From: Cupriavidus basilensis
GTDB lineage: Bacteria; Pseudomonadota; Gammaproteobacteria; Burkholderiales; Burkholderiaceae
Direction: 5' to 3'
NCBI RefSeq assembly: GCF_008801925.2
Contig: NZ_CP062806.1
Location: 124,001 to 188,000 of the forward strand
Length of the DNA stretch: 64,000 nt
Shown: in pieces, positions 7,043-17,601 of the stretch
Layout of the letters: every line of letters starts with the position of its first letter
Position numbering within the stretch: position 1 is the first letter of the stretch
Position numbers and translations under genes: made by a program
The notes under the pieces: model-generated
What the model saw: the letters and a program-made list of their open reading frames with translations, nothing else
Told to the model about the DNA's origin: nothing
Database searches by the model: none

Positions 7043-8368
7043 ATGGGAAGGACGGAACACAACATGACGAAGCGACAGACGTTCGGCACGCGCGTACTGC
7101 CGGCCGTCGCGGCCTGCGCCGCGCTGACGGCCATCGTGCCGGCCGCGCACGCGGAAACACTGCGCGTCTGGACGCGTTCGAACGTCGATGCTCGTGCGAC
7201 CTACGACAACATCGCGGCCGCATTCACGAAGAAGACCGGCATCAAGGTCGAGTACTTCAACGCCATGACCGACTACGAGCAGCGTCTGTCGCGTGCGATC
7301 GCGGGCAACGACTTGCCCGACGTGATCATCAACGACACGTCGTCGCTCGGACTGATGATGAAGTCGGGTGTCGCGCAGGAGATCGACCGCGCCAGCCTGC
7401 CCGGTGCAAACGAAATCCAGGACCGCGCATGGGACGGCGCACGCGGCTACAACGGCAAGTACTACGGCGTGCCCGTGTCGGTGCAGTCGTTCGTGTTCCT
7501 GATCCGCAAGGACTGGCGCGACAAGCTCGGTCTGCCGGTGCCGAAGTCGTGGGAAGACATCGCCGCTCTCGCGAAGGCCTTCACCACGAAGCAGCCTGCC
7601 GGCCCCGGCAAGCAGGTCTACGGTTTTGCCTTCCCGGGATCCGCCACACGCGGCTACACCACCTGGTTCATGAGCAGCTTCCTCTGGCAGGCCGGCGGCG
7701 ACTTCATTCGTCCGGTATCGGGCGGCAAGTTCCGCGGCTCGCTCGACGAACCAGCCGCGGTGAAGACCGTTGGCTACTTCCGGCAGATGATGTGCACGGA
7801 CAAGGTGATGCAGCCCGGCGCGATCAACGCCACCACGGCTGACGCCATCGCGAGCTTCCGCTCCGGCCAGACTGGCATCTTCTTCACGGGCCCGTATCAC
7901 ATCGCCGTGGCCGACCAGGAACCGGGCCGCGACAAGATCGAAGTCGTCGCCGCGCCTCCGGGTCCCGCTGGCAAGTCCGACTCGCTCGGCGAGGGCGAAC
8001 TGGCCTACGTGACGCGCGCCGCCAACAAGCAGGCGGCGCTTTCCTTCATCGCGTTCCTGACATCAGGCGAAGGCCAGCGCATGGGCATGAATCCGGGCGG
8101 CTTCCCGGTGGTCCGCCTGCCGGTCAACAAGACGGTCAATTCTGGCCAGGTCTACAAGGACCAGCGCTGGGTGACCGTGGAAAACGTCTATCAGAAGGAC
8201 GCCCACTACGTACCCGCGATTCCCGACTGGATGAGCATGCGCCAGCTTACCGCCGAAGGTCTGAACCGCATCCTGGCCAATTGCTCCAGCGACGTGGATG
8301 GCGGCCTCAAGGACCTGAACAAGCGGGTCAATCAGGAACTGGCACGTCAGCGCGTACTGGCCAACTGA
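7043..8368 (+). CDS. carbohydrate ABC transporter substrate-binding protein
   Basis: 441 residues with a Sec signal peptide (basic N-region, hydrophobic core, cleavage after PAAHA). The mature protein follows the extracellular solute-binding family 1 pattern: LRVWTRSNVDARATYD, ITNDTSS-like VIINDTSSLG, SVQSFVFLIRKDW, YGFAFPGSATRGYTTWFMSSF, and the AALSFIAFLTSGEGQ hinge region near the C-terminus. It captures the sugar in the periplasm and delivers it to the two permeases and the UgpC/MalK-type ATPase that follow. AAAGGAGAC precedes the start codon, a strong ribosome binding site expected for a highly expressed binding protein. Family-1 proteins often prefer oligosaccharides, which fits uptake of oligo-uronates here; specificity is inferred. 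Confidence 0.9.
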   Translation: MGRTEHNMTKRQTFGTRVLPAVAACAALTAIVPAAHAETLRVWTRSNVDARATYDNIAAAFTKKTGIKVEYFNAMTDYEQRLSRAIAGNDLPDVIINDTSSLGLMMKSGVAQEIDRASLPGANEIQDRAWDGARGYNGKYYGVPVSVQSFVFLIRKDWRDKLGLPVPKSWEDIAALAKAFTTKQPAGPGKQVYGFAFPGSATRGYTTWFMSSFLWQAGGDFIRPVSGGKFRGSLDEPAAVKTVGYFRQMMCTDKVMQPGAINATTADAIASFRSGQTGIFFTGPYHIAVADQEPGRDKIEVVAAPPGPAGKSDSLGEGELAYVTRAANKQAALSFIAFLTSGEGQRMGMNPGGFPVVRLPVNKTVNSGQVYKDQRWVTVENVYQKDAHYVPAIPDWMSMRQLTAEGLNRILANCSSDVDGGLKDLNKRVNQELARQRVLAN

Positions 8369-8399
8369 TTTGCGCGGCCAAGCATTCCGAGGTACCACA

Positions 8400-9290
8400 A
8401 TGAGAAGTCAGAATTCCAGCCTGCGGCGGGCATGCGTGCCGTGGCTCTTCCTGCTGCCCGCGCTCGCGCTCTTCGTCCTGTTCAAGTTCGTGCCGATGGC
8501 GCGCGGGCTCGAAATGAGCTTCTACCAGGTCAACTTCGGCTCGGACTGGGAGTGGGTGGGACTGGAGAATTTCCAGCGCGCCTTTGCCGATAGCGACCTG
8601 CACACGGCTGTGATCCAGACCGCCTTGTATGTGTCGGTGTCGGTGATCGTGTCGGCCGTCATCGCCTTCGCGCTGGCACTGGCCCTTGAAGGCCCTGCCC
8701 GTCACCTGCGCATCATCCGCACGGCGATGTTTCTGCCCGCGGTAACCAGCGCGGCCGTGGTGGCGCAGATCTGGCAGATCATGCTGTCCCCGGCGCCAGA
8801 TGGCATCGGTAACACGATCCTCGGCTTCCTTGGTGTGGGACACGCGGGCTTCTTCTCGGACCCGAACCAGGCGCTCGGCTCGCTGATCGTCATGCAGATC
8901 TGGAAAACCGTGCCGTACGACATGATGATTTTCGTCGCGGGCCTGACCGGCGTGAACCGCGAGCTGTATGACGCAGCGGCAGTGGACGGTGCACGCTGGC
9001 ACCACCGGCTCTGGTACGTGACGCTGCCCGCCATGCGCCACACGGTGGTGATCGTCGGCGTGCTGGGCTTCATCCGCGGCGTGCGCGTGTTCACCGAGGT
9101 GTACTCCAGCACGGGCGGCGGCCCCGGCGGCTCCACCGAAGTGGTGATGACCTATGTCTACAAGGCCGGCTTCGTGCAGTTCGACTATGGCTATGCATCG
9201 GCCGTGTCCTGCCTGCTGTTCCTCTTCACCGCGGTGACCACCGTGACCTATCTGACCCTGCGTCAACGGAGCAATCGCCATGGAGCTTAA
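8400..9290 (+). CDS. ABC sugar permease, MalF-like
   Basis: 296 residues, about six membrane segments (first: WLFLLPALALFVLFKF). The binding-protein-dependent transport EAA-type loop reads LYDAAAVDGARWHHRLWYVTLP, where the ATPase docks. Start at ATG 8400 chosen for the GAGG upstream and the alignment with MalF-type N-termini; an extension to 8370 is possible. It follows the binding protein by 31 bp, and its stop overlaps the start of the second permease by 11 bp, implying translational coupling. It forms the transmembrane heterodimer with the next gene product. Confidence 0.9.
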   Translation: MRSQNSSLRRACVPWLFLLPALALFVLFKFVPMARGLEMSFYQVNFGSDWEWVGLENFQRAFADSDLHTAVIQTALYVSVSVIVSAVIAFALALALEGPARHLRIIRTAMFLPAVTSAAVVAQIWQIMLSPAPDGIGNTILGFLGVGHAGFFSDPNQALGSLIVMQIWKTVPYDMMIFVAGLTGVNRELYDAAAVDGARWHHRLWYVTLPAMRHTVVIVGVLGFIRGVRVFTEVYSSTGGGPGGSTEVVMTYVYKAGFVQFDYGYASAVSCLLFLFTAVTTVTYLTLRQRSNRHGA

Positions 9291-10179
9291 CCAGAGCCTG
9301 CGCCAGAAGAGCGTGACGGGCGCCGTGAGCGCGCCCCGGTTCAACATCGCCAGGATCACGGCAGTCGCGGGGCGATGGATTCTTTACGCGGCGATCGTGC
9401 TGGTGTTCGCCGGCCCGTTCTGGGCGATGCTCGCCACCGCGTTCAGCGCGGAAACCGTGCAGCCGGGGCGCATGGTGGCGTGGCCGTCGCACCCGTCGCT
9501 CAAGCATCTGGTTTACGCTTGGGACAACGCTGGTGCCTGGCGCTACCTCCTGAACTCGTGCGTGGTGGTGGCCGGCGGGCTGGTCCTGCAGATGTCGGTC
9601 AGCGCGCTGGCTGCCTATGCGCTGGCCCGCAAGAAGTTTGTCGGCGCGGGCCTGGTGAGCCTGCTGTTCCTGTCGACCATGATGCTGCCCGAGGAAGTGA
9701 TCGCGATCCCGCTGTATCTGGTGCTGGGCAAGCTGCCGGTGCTTCACGCCAGCCTGCTGAACTCCTATCTCGGCATGATCCTGCCGGTGGCAGGCTGGGC
9801 GTTCTCGATCTTCGTGCTCACTGAGTTCATGAAGGCGATTCCGATGGAGCTCGAAGAGGCGGCGCGCATCGACGGCGCCAGCGAATGGCAGATCTTCTGG
9901 CGGGTCGTGCTGCCGCTCGTGAAGCCGGCGCTCGGCACTACCGGCATCTTCGGCTTCCTGATGATCTGGGACCAGTACCTGCTGCCGCTCATCGTCGTGA
10001 ATCGCGAATCGCTCTACACGCTTCCGGTGATTCTCGCGACGTTGCGCACCGACGAGCACATCTCTCCCAATGTGTTCATTGCGGTCACGCTCCTGGCGAT
10101 GATTCCCAGCGTGCTGCTGTACCTCGGCCTTCAGAAGCAGTTCCAGCGCGGGTTGACCGCCGGCGCGGTGAAAGGCTGA
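9280..10179 (+). CDS. ABC sugar permease, MalG-like
   Basis: 299 residues, six predicted membrane helices (first: [20 protein letters not shown]). The EAA loop is [29 protein letters not shown], a close match to carbohydrate permeases of the MalG type. The start codon lies inside the end of the preceding permease gene (11-bp overlap). It completes the membrane part of the importer, and the ATPase gene follows after 37 bp. Its closest functional setting is with UgpC/MalK-type ATPases. Confidence 0.9.
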   Translation: MELNQSLRQKSVTGAVSAPRFNIARITAVAGRWILYAAIVLVFAGPFWAMLATAFSAETVQPGRMVAWPSHPSLKHLVYAWDNAGAWRYLLNSCVVVAGGLVLQMSVSALAAYALARKKFVGAGLVSLLFLSTMMLPEEVIAIPLYLVLGKLPVLHASLLNSYLGMILPVAGWAFSIFVLTEFMKAIPMELEEAARIDGASEWQIFWRVVLPLVKPALGTTGIFGFLMIWDQYLLPLIVVNRESLYTLPVILATLRTDEHISPNVFIAVTLLAMIPSVLLYLGLQKQFQRGLTAGAVKG

Positions 10180-10216
10180 CCACGAAAACAAGAATCGGAT
10201 ATCAGGAGTGAGGCAT

Positions 10217-11314
<1,098 letters not shown>

Positions 11315-11401
11315 CGACGCGGCTCCGGCATCGGCGGTACGGCGTGACCGAACACGCCGCGATAACTAGAAGTGCTACATGAGATGGAGGAGGAATTGAA
11401 C

Positions 11402-12643
11402 GTGAAGAAGACTGTGTTGTGTGCAGCTGCGCTGATGTGCATGGCGGCGCAGGCCAACGCGCAAAGCTCGGTGACGTTGTACGGAGTGATCGACGGCACT
11501 ATCGACTACATGCGCGCCAACAGCGCCAACAAGGCGGGCGGCAATGTTCCGGGCGTCGTCAGGGAGGACAGCAACAGCTCGCTGTGGGGCCTGCGCGGCA
11601 AGGAGGACCTGGGGCGAGGTCTGTCGGCCATCTTCCAGATCGAATACGGGTTCAACGTGGACACCGGCTCGGGCCCTAGCGCCCGCGACCAGTTCATTGG
11701 CCTGAGCAGTGACGTGGCGGGCACGATCCAGCTCGGCAACATCACGACGCCGATGCGCGGTCTGGGCGGAAAGACCAACTTCATTCCCGGCAGCACGTCG
11801 ATCGCCAACAACATCGGCATCATGACGACGCTGAATGGCTCGCAGACCAACCTGAACGCGCGCCTGGCCAACTCGATCATGTACACGACGCCCGTGTACG
11901 GCAGCTTCAGCGCGCAGGCCGTGATTTCGCCGGGCGAGGGCAGCCAAGCACCGACCAACTCGAGCCTGGACAACAAGACGACCCCGGTGGGCCCGAACCT
12001 GCAGGGCATGTACGCGTACGGCTTTGGCGCACAATACGCGCAGAACCGGCTCTATGCGGCCTACGCGTACGAGTCACGCCGCGGCCAGGCGCTGCTCGGC
12101 GCGGGCTCCGGCCTGTCCGGCGCGGCAAGTGCCGGCATGGGTGTGGCGGCCGCAGGCTATTCGAATGACTGGGAGCACCGCGTCGCCGTGCGATATGAGG
12201 CAAGCCTTATCTCGGCTGGCTCCACGAGCTTCGCGCTTGGCTGGGATCGACTGGGCTCTACCGGTACCTTCGGCGCAGGTAAGGCTGCCGGAAACGGCGA
12301 AACCTATCGCGACTCGTACAGCGTCTCGGTCATGCAGAAGGTGGGCGTGCAGGAATTCATCCTGAACTATGCGTTCGCGCGTCCCCTGCATTGCTCGGGC
12401 GCGGCTATCAGCGGCCAGTGTTCCGCCGCACAGGCATCGCACACGGGTGCACAGCAGTTGGTCTTCGCGTACCACTACTGGCTCTCGCCGCGCACGATGC
12501 TGCAGGCTTACGTCAGCCGTATTCACAACAGTTCGTTCGGTACGTACGACTATGACGTGAATCCGGTGACGACCGCCGTGGCGAACCGCGCACCGGGCGC
12601 ATCGCCGATTGGCGGCGGCATCGGCATCCGCCATTCGTTCTAA
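11402..12643 (+). CDS. Gram-negative porin, OmpC-like trimeric type
   Basis: 413 residues beginning with a GTG at 11402 preceded by GGAGGAGG. The signal peptide ends AQANAQ, followed at once by SSVTLYGVIDG, the characteristic first strand of beta-proteobacterial porins. SSLWGLRGKEDLG and SAIFQIEYGF are family hallmarks, and the chain ends in HSF, the terminal aromatic needed for outer-membrane assembly. Within the uronate operon it would give an outer-membrane pore for acidic sugars. It is a different porin type from the two paralogues at 20894 and 27036. Confidence 0.9.
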   Translation: MKKTVLCAAALMCMAAQANAQSSVTLYGVIDGTIDYMRANSANKAGGNVPGVVREDSNSSLWGLRGKEDLGRGLSAIFQIEYGFNVDTGSGPSARDQFIGLSSDVAGTIQLGNITTPMRGLGGKTNFIPGSTSIANNIGIMTTLNGSQTNLNARLANSIMYTTPVYGSFSAQAVISPGEGSQAPTNSSLDNKTTPVGPNLQGMYAYGFGAQYAQNRLYAAYAYESRRGQALLGAGSGLSGAASAGMGVAAAGYSNDWEHRVAVRYEASLISAGSTSFALGWDRLGSTGTFGAGKAAGNGETYRDSYSVSVMQKVGVQEFILNYAFARPLHCSGAAISGQCSAAQASHTGAQQLVFAYHYWLSPRTMLQAYVSRIHNSSFGTYDYDVNPVTTAVANRAPGASPIGGGIGIRHSF

Positions 12644-12663
12644 CTACGGATAAGGGGCATTCC

Positions 12664-13431
12664 ATGCAAGCCAACCGGTTCAAGGCGCAGTTGCTGGCGC
12701 GCAAGCAGCAAATCGGCATCTGGAGCATGCTTGCCTCCAGCAATGTGGTGGAAGTCCTCACGCAGAGCAGCTACGACTGGATTCTGCTTGACACGGAGCA
12801 TGCCCCCAACGAAGTACCGATGGTGCTGGAGCGGTTGCGCACGGCCGCGCAATCATCGGTGTCCGCTATCGTATGTCCCAGCACGAACGATGCGGTGCAG
12901 ATCAAGCGCCTGCTCGATATCGGCGCTCAGACGCTGCTGATTCCGATGGTGGACACCGCGGCCGACGCCAGCGTTCTGGTGGCCGCGGTGCACTACCCGC
13001 CGCGCGGCGGCGTATCCATGGCCACGCGCGCGAATCGCTACGGGCGGGATGAAGACTATGTCTGGCGCGCGAACGACGAGATCTGCCTGCTGGTGCAGAT
13101 CGAAACGCCTACAGTGCTGGCCAACCTTGAGCGCATCGCCGAGGTCGACGGTGTTGACGCGATTTTCATCGGTCCGTCCGATCTGGCTGCGACGCTGGGC
13201 CACATCGGCGACGTGCGCCACAGGGAAGTTCAGGCCGCGATCGAGGATGCGCGACTGAGGGCGGAGCGAATCGGCAAGCCGATCGGCATCCTGATGACCG
13301 ATCCGGTGCTTGCCGCACGCTATGTGGAGCAGGGTTTCGACTACGTCGCCGTGGCGACGGATATTGGTTTGCTGCGCGCCGGGGCCGAAGCACGGCTGAA
13401 GGATGCGCGCGGCGTAGTAAAGCAAGGCTGA
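12664..13431 (+). CDS. HpcH/HpaI aldolase, probable 2-dehydro-3-deoxyglucarate aldolase
   Basis: 255 residues, class II pyruvate-type aldolase. Motifs: GIWSMLASSN, the WILLDTEHAPNE loop with acidic residues, LIPMVDTAADA, the metal-binding Glu in QIETPTVL, and the metal-binding Asp region in IFIGPSDLAATLG. In GarL-type enzymes this fold cleaves 5-dehydro-4-deoxy- or 2-dehydro-3-deoxyglucarate to pyruvate and tartronate semialdehyde. Its place directly between the porin and uronate dehydrogenase, in the same locus as a glucarate-type dehydratase, makes that reaction the best reading. Alternatives in the family are HpaI (4-hydroxy-2-oxoheptanedioate) and RhmA (2-keto-3-deoxy-L-rhamnonate). Confidence 0.85.
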   Translation: MQANRFKAQLLARKQQIGIWSMLASSNVVEVLTQSSYDWILLDTEHAPNEVPMVLERLRTAAQSSVSAIVCPSTNDAVQIKRLLDIGAQTLLIPMVDTAADASVLVAAVHYPPRGGVSMATRANRYGRDEDYVWRANDEICLLVQIETPTVLANLERIAEVDGVDAIFIGPSDLAATLGHIGDVRHREVQAAIEDARLRAERIGKPIGILMTDPVLAARYVEQGFDYVAVATDIGLLRAGAEARLKDARGVVKQG

Positions 13432-13438
13432 GGTGATG

Positions 13439-14284
13439 ATGTCAGAACGATCGATGAACCACGATGTAAAACCAGGCAAGCCGTTCCGCCGCCTGTTGCT
13501 AACCGGCGCTGCCGGCAACCTTGGCCGTCAGCTGCGCGGAGCGCTGGCGGCATGGGCGGAAGTCGTCCGCGTCAGCGATATCGCGCCGCTCGGTGAACTT
13601 GCCGAGCACGAGGAAGGGGTCGTTGCGGATCTGGCCGATCGCGATGCGGTGTACTGCATGCTGGAAGGTGTGGACGCCGTGATCCATCTTGGCGGTATCT
13701 CGGTGGAAGCACCGTTCGATGCACTGCTGGAGAGCAACATCAGGGGGCTGTACAACCTCTACTCGGCAGCGCAGAAACATGGCGTGAAGCGGGTACTGTA
13801 TGCCAGCTCGAATCATGCGGTGGGCTTCCACCCGGTCACCGAAGTGGTGGACATCGATGCGCCGCTGCGGCCTGACTGCCTGTACGGCGTCACCAAGTGC
13901 TTTGGCGAGGCCCTGTCGCGCTACTACTACGACCGCTTCGGTCTCGAAACTGTATGCCTGCGCATCGGCTCGTCGTTCGAGGCGCCGAAGAACCCGCGCA
14001 TGCTGGCGACTTACCTGAGTTATCGCGACTTCATCGAACTGGTGCGTTGCTCGCTGTTCACCAATCGCGTCGGGCATGCAATCGTCTATGGCGTGTCAGA
14101 CAACCGCGTCAAGTGGATCGACAACACGAAGGCGGCATTCCTCGGATTCAGGCCGCGGGACAGTTCGATCGATTTCGAGCATCTGTTCCCGGCTTCCGCA
14201 CCGGGCGCGGATTACGCCGATCCTACGCAACGCTTCCAGGGCGGCCCGTTCGTCCTGGCCGGACCGATGGAATCGGACGACTGA
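13439..14284 (+). CDS. udh: uronate dehydrogenase
   Basis: About 281 residues, extended-SDR/NAD-epimerase fold. It shows the NAD-binding motif LLTGAAGNLGRQLR, an HLGGISVE segment, the catalytic-type YASSNHAVGFHP stretch, and the YGVTKCFGEALSRYY motif supplying Tyr and Lys. The SSNHAVG and later IGSSFEAP and VKWIDNTKA motifs are typical of bacterial uronate dehydrogenases, which oxidise D-glucuronate or D-galacturonate to the aldaro-lactone with NAD+. The start is ambiguous between GTG 13433 and the ATGs at 13436, 13439 and 13454. The gene follows the aldolase almost without gap and is followed directly by the lactonase that would open its product, a strong context match. Confidence 0.88.
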   Translation: MSERSMNHDVKPGKPFRRLLLTGAAGNLGRQLRGALAAWAEVVRVSDIAPLGELAEHEEGVVADLADRDAVYCMLEGVDAVIHLGGISVEAPFDALLESNIRGLYNLYSAAQKHGVKRVLYASSNHAVGFHPVTEVVDIDAPLRPDCLYGVTKCFGEALSRYYYDRFGLETVCLRIGSSFEAPKNPRMLATYLSYRDFIELVRCSLFTNRVGHAIVYGVSDNRVKWIDNTKAAFLGFRPRDSSIDFEHLFPASAPGADYADPTQRFQGGPFVLAGPMESDD

Positions 14285-14286
14285 TC

Positions 14287-15192
14287 ATGTCAATGACTTG
14301 CAAGGTGGAGCGCATGGGCACCGCCGGACAGCCGCCGGCGGGCGTCGGCGAAAGTCCAGTCTGGCGCGCCGCCGAAGGTGCGCTGTACTGGGTCGATATC
14401 CCAGCGCGGAAGATCGTTCGCCAGCACGCCGAGTCCGGCACGTGCACCGAGTGGCTACTGCCGGAGAAGGTGGCATGCATTGCGTTCGATCGCAACGGCA
14501 CGGCACTGGCCGGCATGGAGAGCGGCCTGTTCGCCGTGAGCCTGTTGGCATCGGCCACGGTCTCGGTGCGCAAGCTCGCCGCGCCGGCGTTCGCCGTGGA
14601 GGACATGCGTTTCAACGACGGAGGGTGTGATCGCCAGGGCCGGTTCTGGGCGGGCACGATGGTGCAGGACATGGCCGCCGCGAATCCGGCCGGCAGACTC
14701 TATCGCTTCGATGCGCAAGGCGTGCTGTCCGAGCCGATGGTCGATCAGCTCATCGTGCAGAACGGTCTGGCCTGGTCGCCGGATGGCCGCACCATGTACC
14801 TGTCCGATTCGCACCCGTCACGCCGGCTGATCTGGGCGTTCGACTACGACACCGAAGCCGGTGTGCCACGCAATCGGCGCGTCTTTGCAGACCTCCATCA
14901 TCATGCGGGCCGCCCCGATGGCGCGACGGTGGATGCCGATGGCTGCTACTGGATCTGCGCCAACGATGCCGGCCTGCTGTTGCGCTTCACGCCGGCAGGC
15001 AAGCTCGATCGCAGCATTGCGGTGCCTGCGAAGAAGCCTGCCATGTGCGCGTTTGGTGGCGATGACCTGGGCACGCTGTTTGTCACATCGATCCGTCCGC
15101 CTGCGGACGCCAGCGAGCACGATGGCCACGTCTTCGCGCTGCGTCCGGGCGTGTGCGGCTTGCCCGAATCCGAGTACGCGGGGGTGCTGTGA
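14287..15192 (+). CDS. SMP-30/gluconolactonase-family lactonase, probable aldarolactonase
   Basis: 301 residues, six-bladed beta-propeller. Metal-site motifs of the SMP-30 family are visible: GESPVWRAAEGALYWVDI (with the metal-binding Glu), MRFNDGGCDRQGRFWAGTM, GLAWSPDGRTMYLSDS and RPDGATVDADGCYWI (with the metal-binding Asp region). It starts 2 nt after the udh stop. Uronate dehydrogenases release 1,4- or 1,5-aldarolactones, so a lactonase next to udh most likely hydrolyses glucaro- or galactarolactone to the free aldarate that the dehydratase uses. Exact lactone is not deducible. Its stop codon overlaps the GTG start of the next gene (GTGA). Confidence 0.87.
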   Translation: MSMTCKVERMGTAGQPPAGVGESPVWRAAEGALYWVDIPARKIVRQHAESGTCTEWLLPEKVACIAFDRNGTALAGMESGLFAVSLLASATVSVRKLAAPAFAVEDMRFNDGGCDRQGRFWAGTMVQDMAAANPAGRLYRFDAQGVLSEPMVDQLIVQNGLAWSPDGRTMYLSDSHPSRRLIWAFDYDTEAGVPRNRRVFADLHHHAGRPDGATVDADGCYWICANDAGLLLRFTPAGKLDRSIAVPAKKPAMCAFGGDDLGTLFVTSIRPPADASEHDGHVFALRPGVCGLPESEYAGVL

Positions 15193-16283
15193 GCTACGGT
15201 CGTGACTCCGGCGGGCGCCGCCGTTTGCTGCGCGGGCTCGTCGCCACGCCGGCCTTGTTGCTGATGGGCATGCACAAGGCCACGGCGAAGACGTCGGCGA
15301 CGACGTTCGCATTGACGCCGCCGGTGCTCGCCGCGTCGCTGGCGGCGCACACCCCCGCCGATGTCGCCCGCCAACTAGCCGCCGATGCCGAGGCTCAACT
15401 GACGCGCGGCATGAACGTGCGCGCGTTGGTGCACACCCAGGGGTTGCTGCCTCATGAAGGCGAACGCGATGCGAGCCTGCTGGCCCAGAAAGACTGGCGG
15501 CAGACGCTGACGCAGGCGCTGGCGTTTCGGGTGAGCGGCGTCGCCGCGTATGGCGACAAGGCTGCTGCGTACATCGAAGCCTGGCTGCCGGCCTATCGGT
15601 CATCCGCCAATCCAGTCGACGAAACCGATCTGACGCGCTTCCTGTTCGGGCTGGATCTGGTGCGCGACCGTCTGCACCCGTCAGCCGCGGCACTGGTGCA
15701 GCCATTCGCCGAGGATCTGGCGCGGGCCTATCTCGATCCAGACCGTCGCGTAGGCGACGACTCGACGTTGCTGAACAACTGGCACAGCCACCGCGTGAAG
15801 CTGGCCACTGCCGGGGCATACCTGAGCGGAAAACCTGCGTTGATTGCCGAGGCACGGCGCGCATTCGTAGCCCACGTGGCCAGCAATGTACGCGACGACG
15901 GCAGTACATATGATTTCGCCCAGCGCGACGCCATGCACTATGTTGTCTATACCCTTGAGCCGCTGCTGATGGCGGCGTCGATGGCCAGGGCGCACGGCCA
16001 AGACTGGTATGGCGCCCAGGAGATCGCCGGCCGCCTGCCCATGGCGCTGCAGTGGCTGGGGCCGTACGCGCGAGGCGAGCGCGAGCATGAGGAGTTCGTG
16101 CGCAGCAGCGTCAAGTTCGATGCAAGACGGGCCGCCGCGAAGGTGAAGGGATATTCGGGGCTGTGGGAGCCCGCCGAGGCGGCGGACCTGTACTGGATTG
16201 CCGCCCATCTGGATGTGCTGTTCGCCCCGATGGTGGCCAGGTTCCAGGCCCGGCCGACCACTCGGGCGCTATTTGCAGGGTAG
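15189..16283 (+). CDS. exported alginate-lyase-family protein
   Basis: 364 residues from the GTG at 15189, which overlaps the lactonase stop. The N-terminus has GRRRLLRGLVATPALLLMG, a twin-arginine-like signal peptide, so export to the periplasm in folded form is likely. The body matches the alginate lyase alpha-barrel family: DLTRFLFGLDLVRDRL, then STLLNNWHSHRVKLA with the Asn-Asn-His-His-Arg catalytic cluster, and DGSTYDFAQRDAMHYVVYTLEPL with a conserved Tyr region. These enzymes cleave uronate polymers or oligomers by beta-elimination. In this operon it would shorten imported oligo-uronates in the periplasm. The real polymer (alginate, pectin-type, other glycuronan) is unknown. Confidence 0.75.
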   Translation: MSYGRDSGGRRRLLRGLVATPALLLMGMHKATAKTSATTFALTPPVLAASLAAHTPADVARQLAADAEAQLTRGMNVRALVHTQGLLPHEGERDASLLAQKDWRQTLTQALAFRVSGVAAYGDKAAAYIEAWLPAYRSSANPVDETDLTRFLFGLDLVRDRLHPSAAALVQPFAEDLARAYLDPDRRVGDDSTLLNNWHSHRVKLATAGAYLSGKPALIAEARRAFVAHVASNVRDDGSTYDFAQRDAMHYVVYTLEPLLMAASMARAHGQDWYGAQEIAGRLPMALQWLGPYARGEREHEEFVRSSVKFDARRAAAKVKGYSGLWEPAEAADLYWIAAHLDVLFAPMVARFQARPTTRALFAG

Positions 16284-16293
16284 GAAGAAGGAC

Positions 16294-17586
16294 ATGCTAT
16301 TGAAGGTCAAGGGAATCCGGTGGTGGATGATCGGCCTGCTTACGCTCGGCACGGTCATGAACTACCTGGCGCGCAGTTCGCTGAGCGTGGCGGCGCCCAC
16401 CGTCATGCAGGCATTGCAGATCGACACGCATCACTACGGCTGGATCACGGGCGCATTCCTGCTCATGTATCCGATCGGCGCGCCGCTGACCGGCTACCTG
16501 ATGGATCGTGTCGGGTTGCGCATCGGTTTTCTGATCTGCGGCGTGGCATGGTCGCTCATCTGCATGGCGCACGGCTTCGTGAGCGGCTGGATTGGTCTGG
16601 TGGTGCTGCGCGGCTTGCTGGGGCTGGCCGAGTCGGCATTCATTCCGGCCGGCATGCGTGCCACCGCATACTGGTTCCCGGCGCGCGAACGCGGCTTTGC
16701 CGCGGGCGTGTTCAACCTTGGCGCCTCGCTCGGGGCGATTGTCGCGCCGCCGCTGATCGCGTGGTCCATCTTCCACTTCAGCTGGGAGGCCGCCTTTTTC
16801 ATCGCCGGTGGCCTGAGTCTGGGCTGGGCCCTGCTATGGCTGCTGTTCTACCAGCACCCGGATCGCCACAAGGCGCTGACGAAGGAAGAAGCCGCGTACA
16901 TCGCCGATGGCCAGGATACGCAGCCTGAGCCGGAGGAGCACGAACGCACGTCGATCAAGAGCATCCTGAAGCAGCGCAATTTCTGGGGCATTGCGCTACC
17001 CCGCTTCTTTGCCGATCCAGTATGGGGCACGCTCAACTACTGGATGCCGCTGTACCTCTATCAGACACGCGGCTTCGATCTGAAAGCCATTGCGCTTACC
17101 GCGTGGCTGCCTTTCGTGGCGGCCGATCTCGGCTGCATGATGGGTGGCACGGTGTCGGCCTGGCTGCACAAGCGGTTCGGCACGCCATTCGTCAACGGCA
17201 AGCGCATTACGTACACGCTGGGCGCGCTGATGATGATTGGCATGGCCGGTGTCGGATATGTGGAGAATCCGGCCACAGCGATTTTCCTGCTGTGCCTGGG
17301 CGGATTCGCGCATCAGACGTTATCGATCAGCGTGATCTCGCTCTCTGCGGACCTGTTTCCGCGCCGACAGGTGGCCACCGTCACCGGCATGGCCAGCTTT
17401 GTCGCCGGACTGGGCAATCTCTGCTTTACGCTGACGATTGGTGCATTGGTCACCGTGATCGGCTACTCACCGTTCTTCGTCGCACTCGCCTGCGGCGACC
17501 TGATCGGCATGGCCCTGCTCTGGACGCTGGTGAAACCCGGCGCGCTGACACAGACGCGTCAGGCCACGACCGCGGCCCAGACCTGA
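16294..17586 (+). CDS. MFS transporter, ACS/hexuronate-glucarate type
   Basis: 430 residues with about twelve membrane helices. The N-terminus GIRWWMIGLLTLGTVMNYLARSSLSVAAP is the hallmark of the anion:cation symporter family (ExuT, GudP). The helix 2-3 loop carries GYLMDRVGLRIG and helix 4 has RGLLGLAESAFIPAG. Start at ATG 16294 chosen because it gives the family-type N-terminus; AGGAAGAAGG precedes it. It is the last intact gene of the uronate operon and gives a proton-coupled route for monomeric uronates or aldarates beside the ABC importer. Confidence 0.88.
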   Translation: MLLKVKGIRWWMIGLLTLGTVMNYLARSSLSVAAPTVMQALQIDTHHYGWITGAFLLMYPIGAPLTGYLMDRVGLRIGFLICGVAWSLICMAHGFVSGWIGLVVLRGLLGLAESAFIPAGMRATAYWFPARERGFAAGVFNLGASLGAIVAPPLIAWSIFHFSWEAAFFIAGGLSLGWALLWLLFYQHPDRHKALTKEEAAYIADGQDTQPEPEEHERTSIKSILKQRNFWGIALPRFFADPVWGTLNYWMPLYLYQTRGFDLKAIALTAWLPFVAADLGCMMGGTVSAWLHKRFGTPFVNGKRITYTLGALMMIGMAGVGYVENPATAIFLLCLGGFAHQTLSISVISLSADLFPRRQVATVTGMASFVAGLGNLCFTLTIGALVTVIGYSPFFVALACGDLIGMALLWTLVKPGALTQTRQATTAAQT

Positions 17587-17601
17587 AGCGCCACTGGAAC
17601 T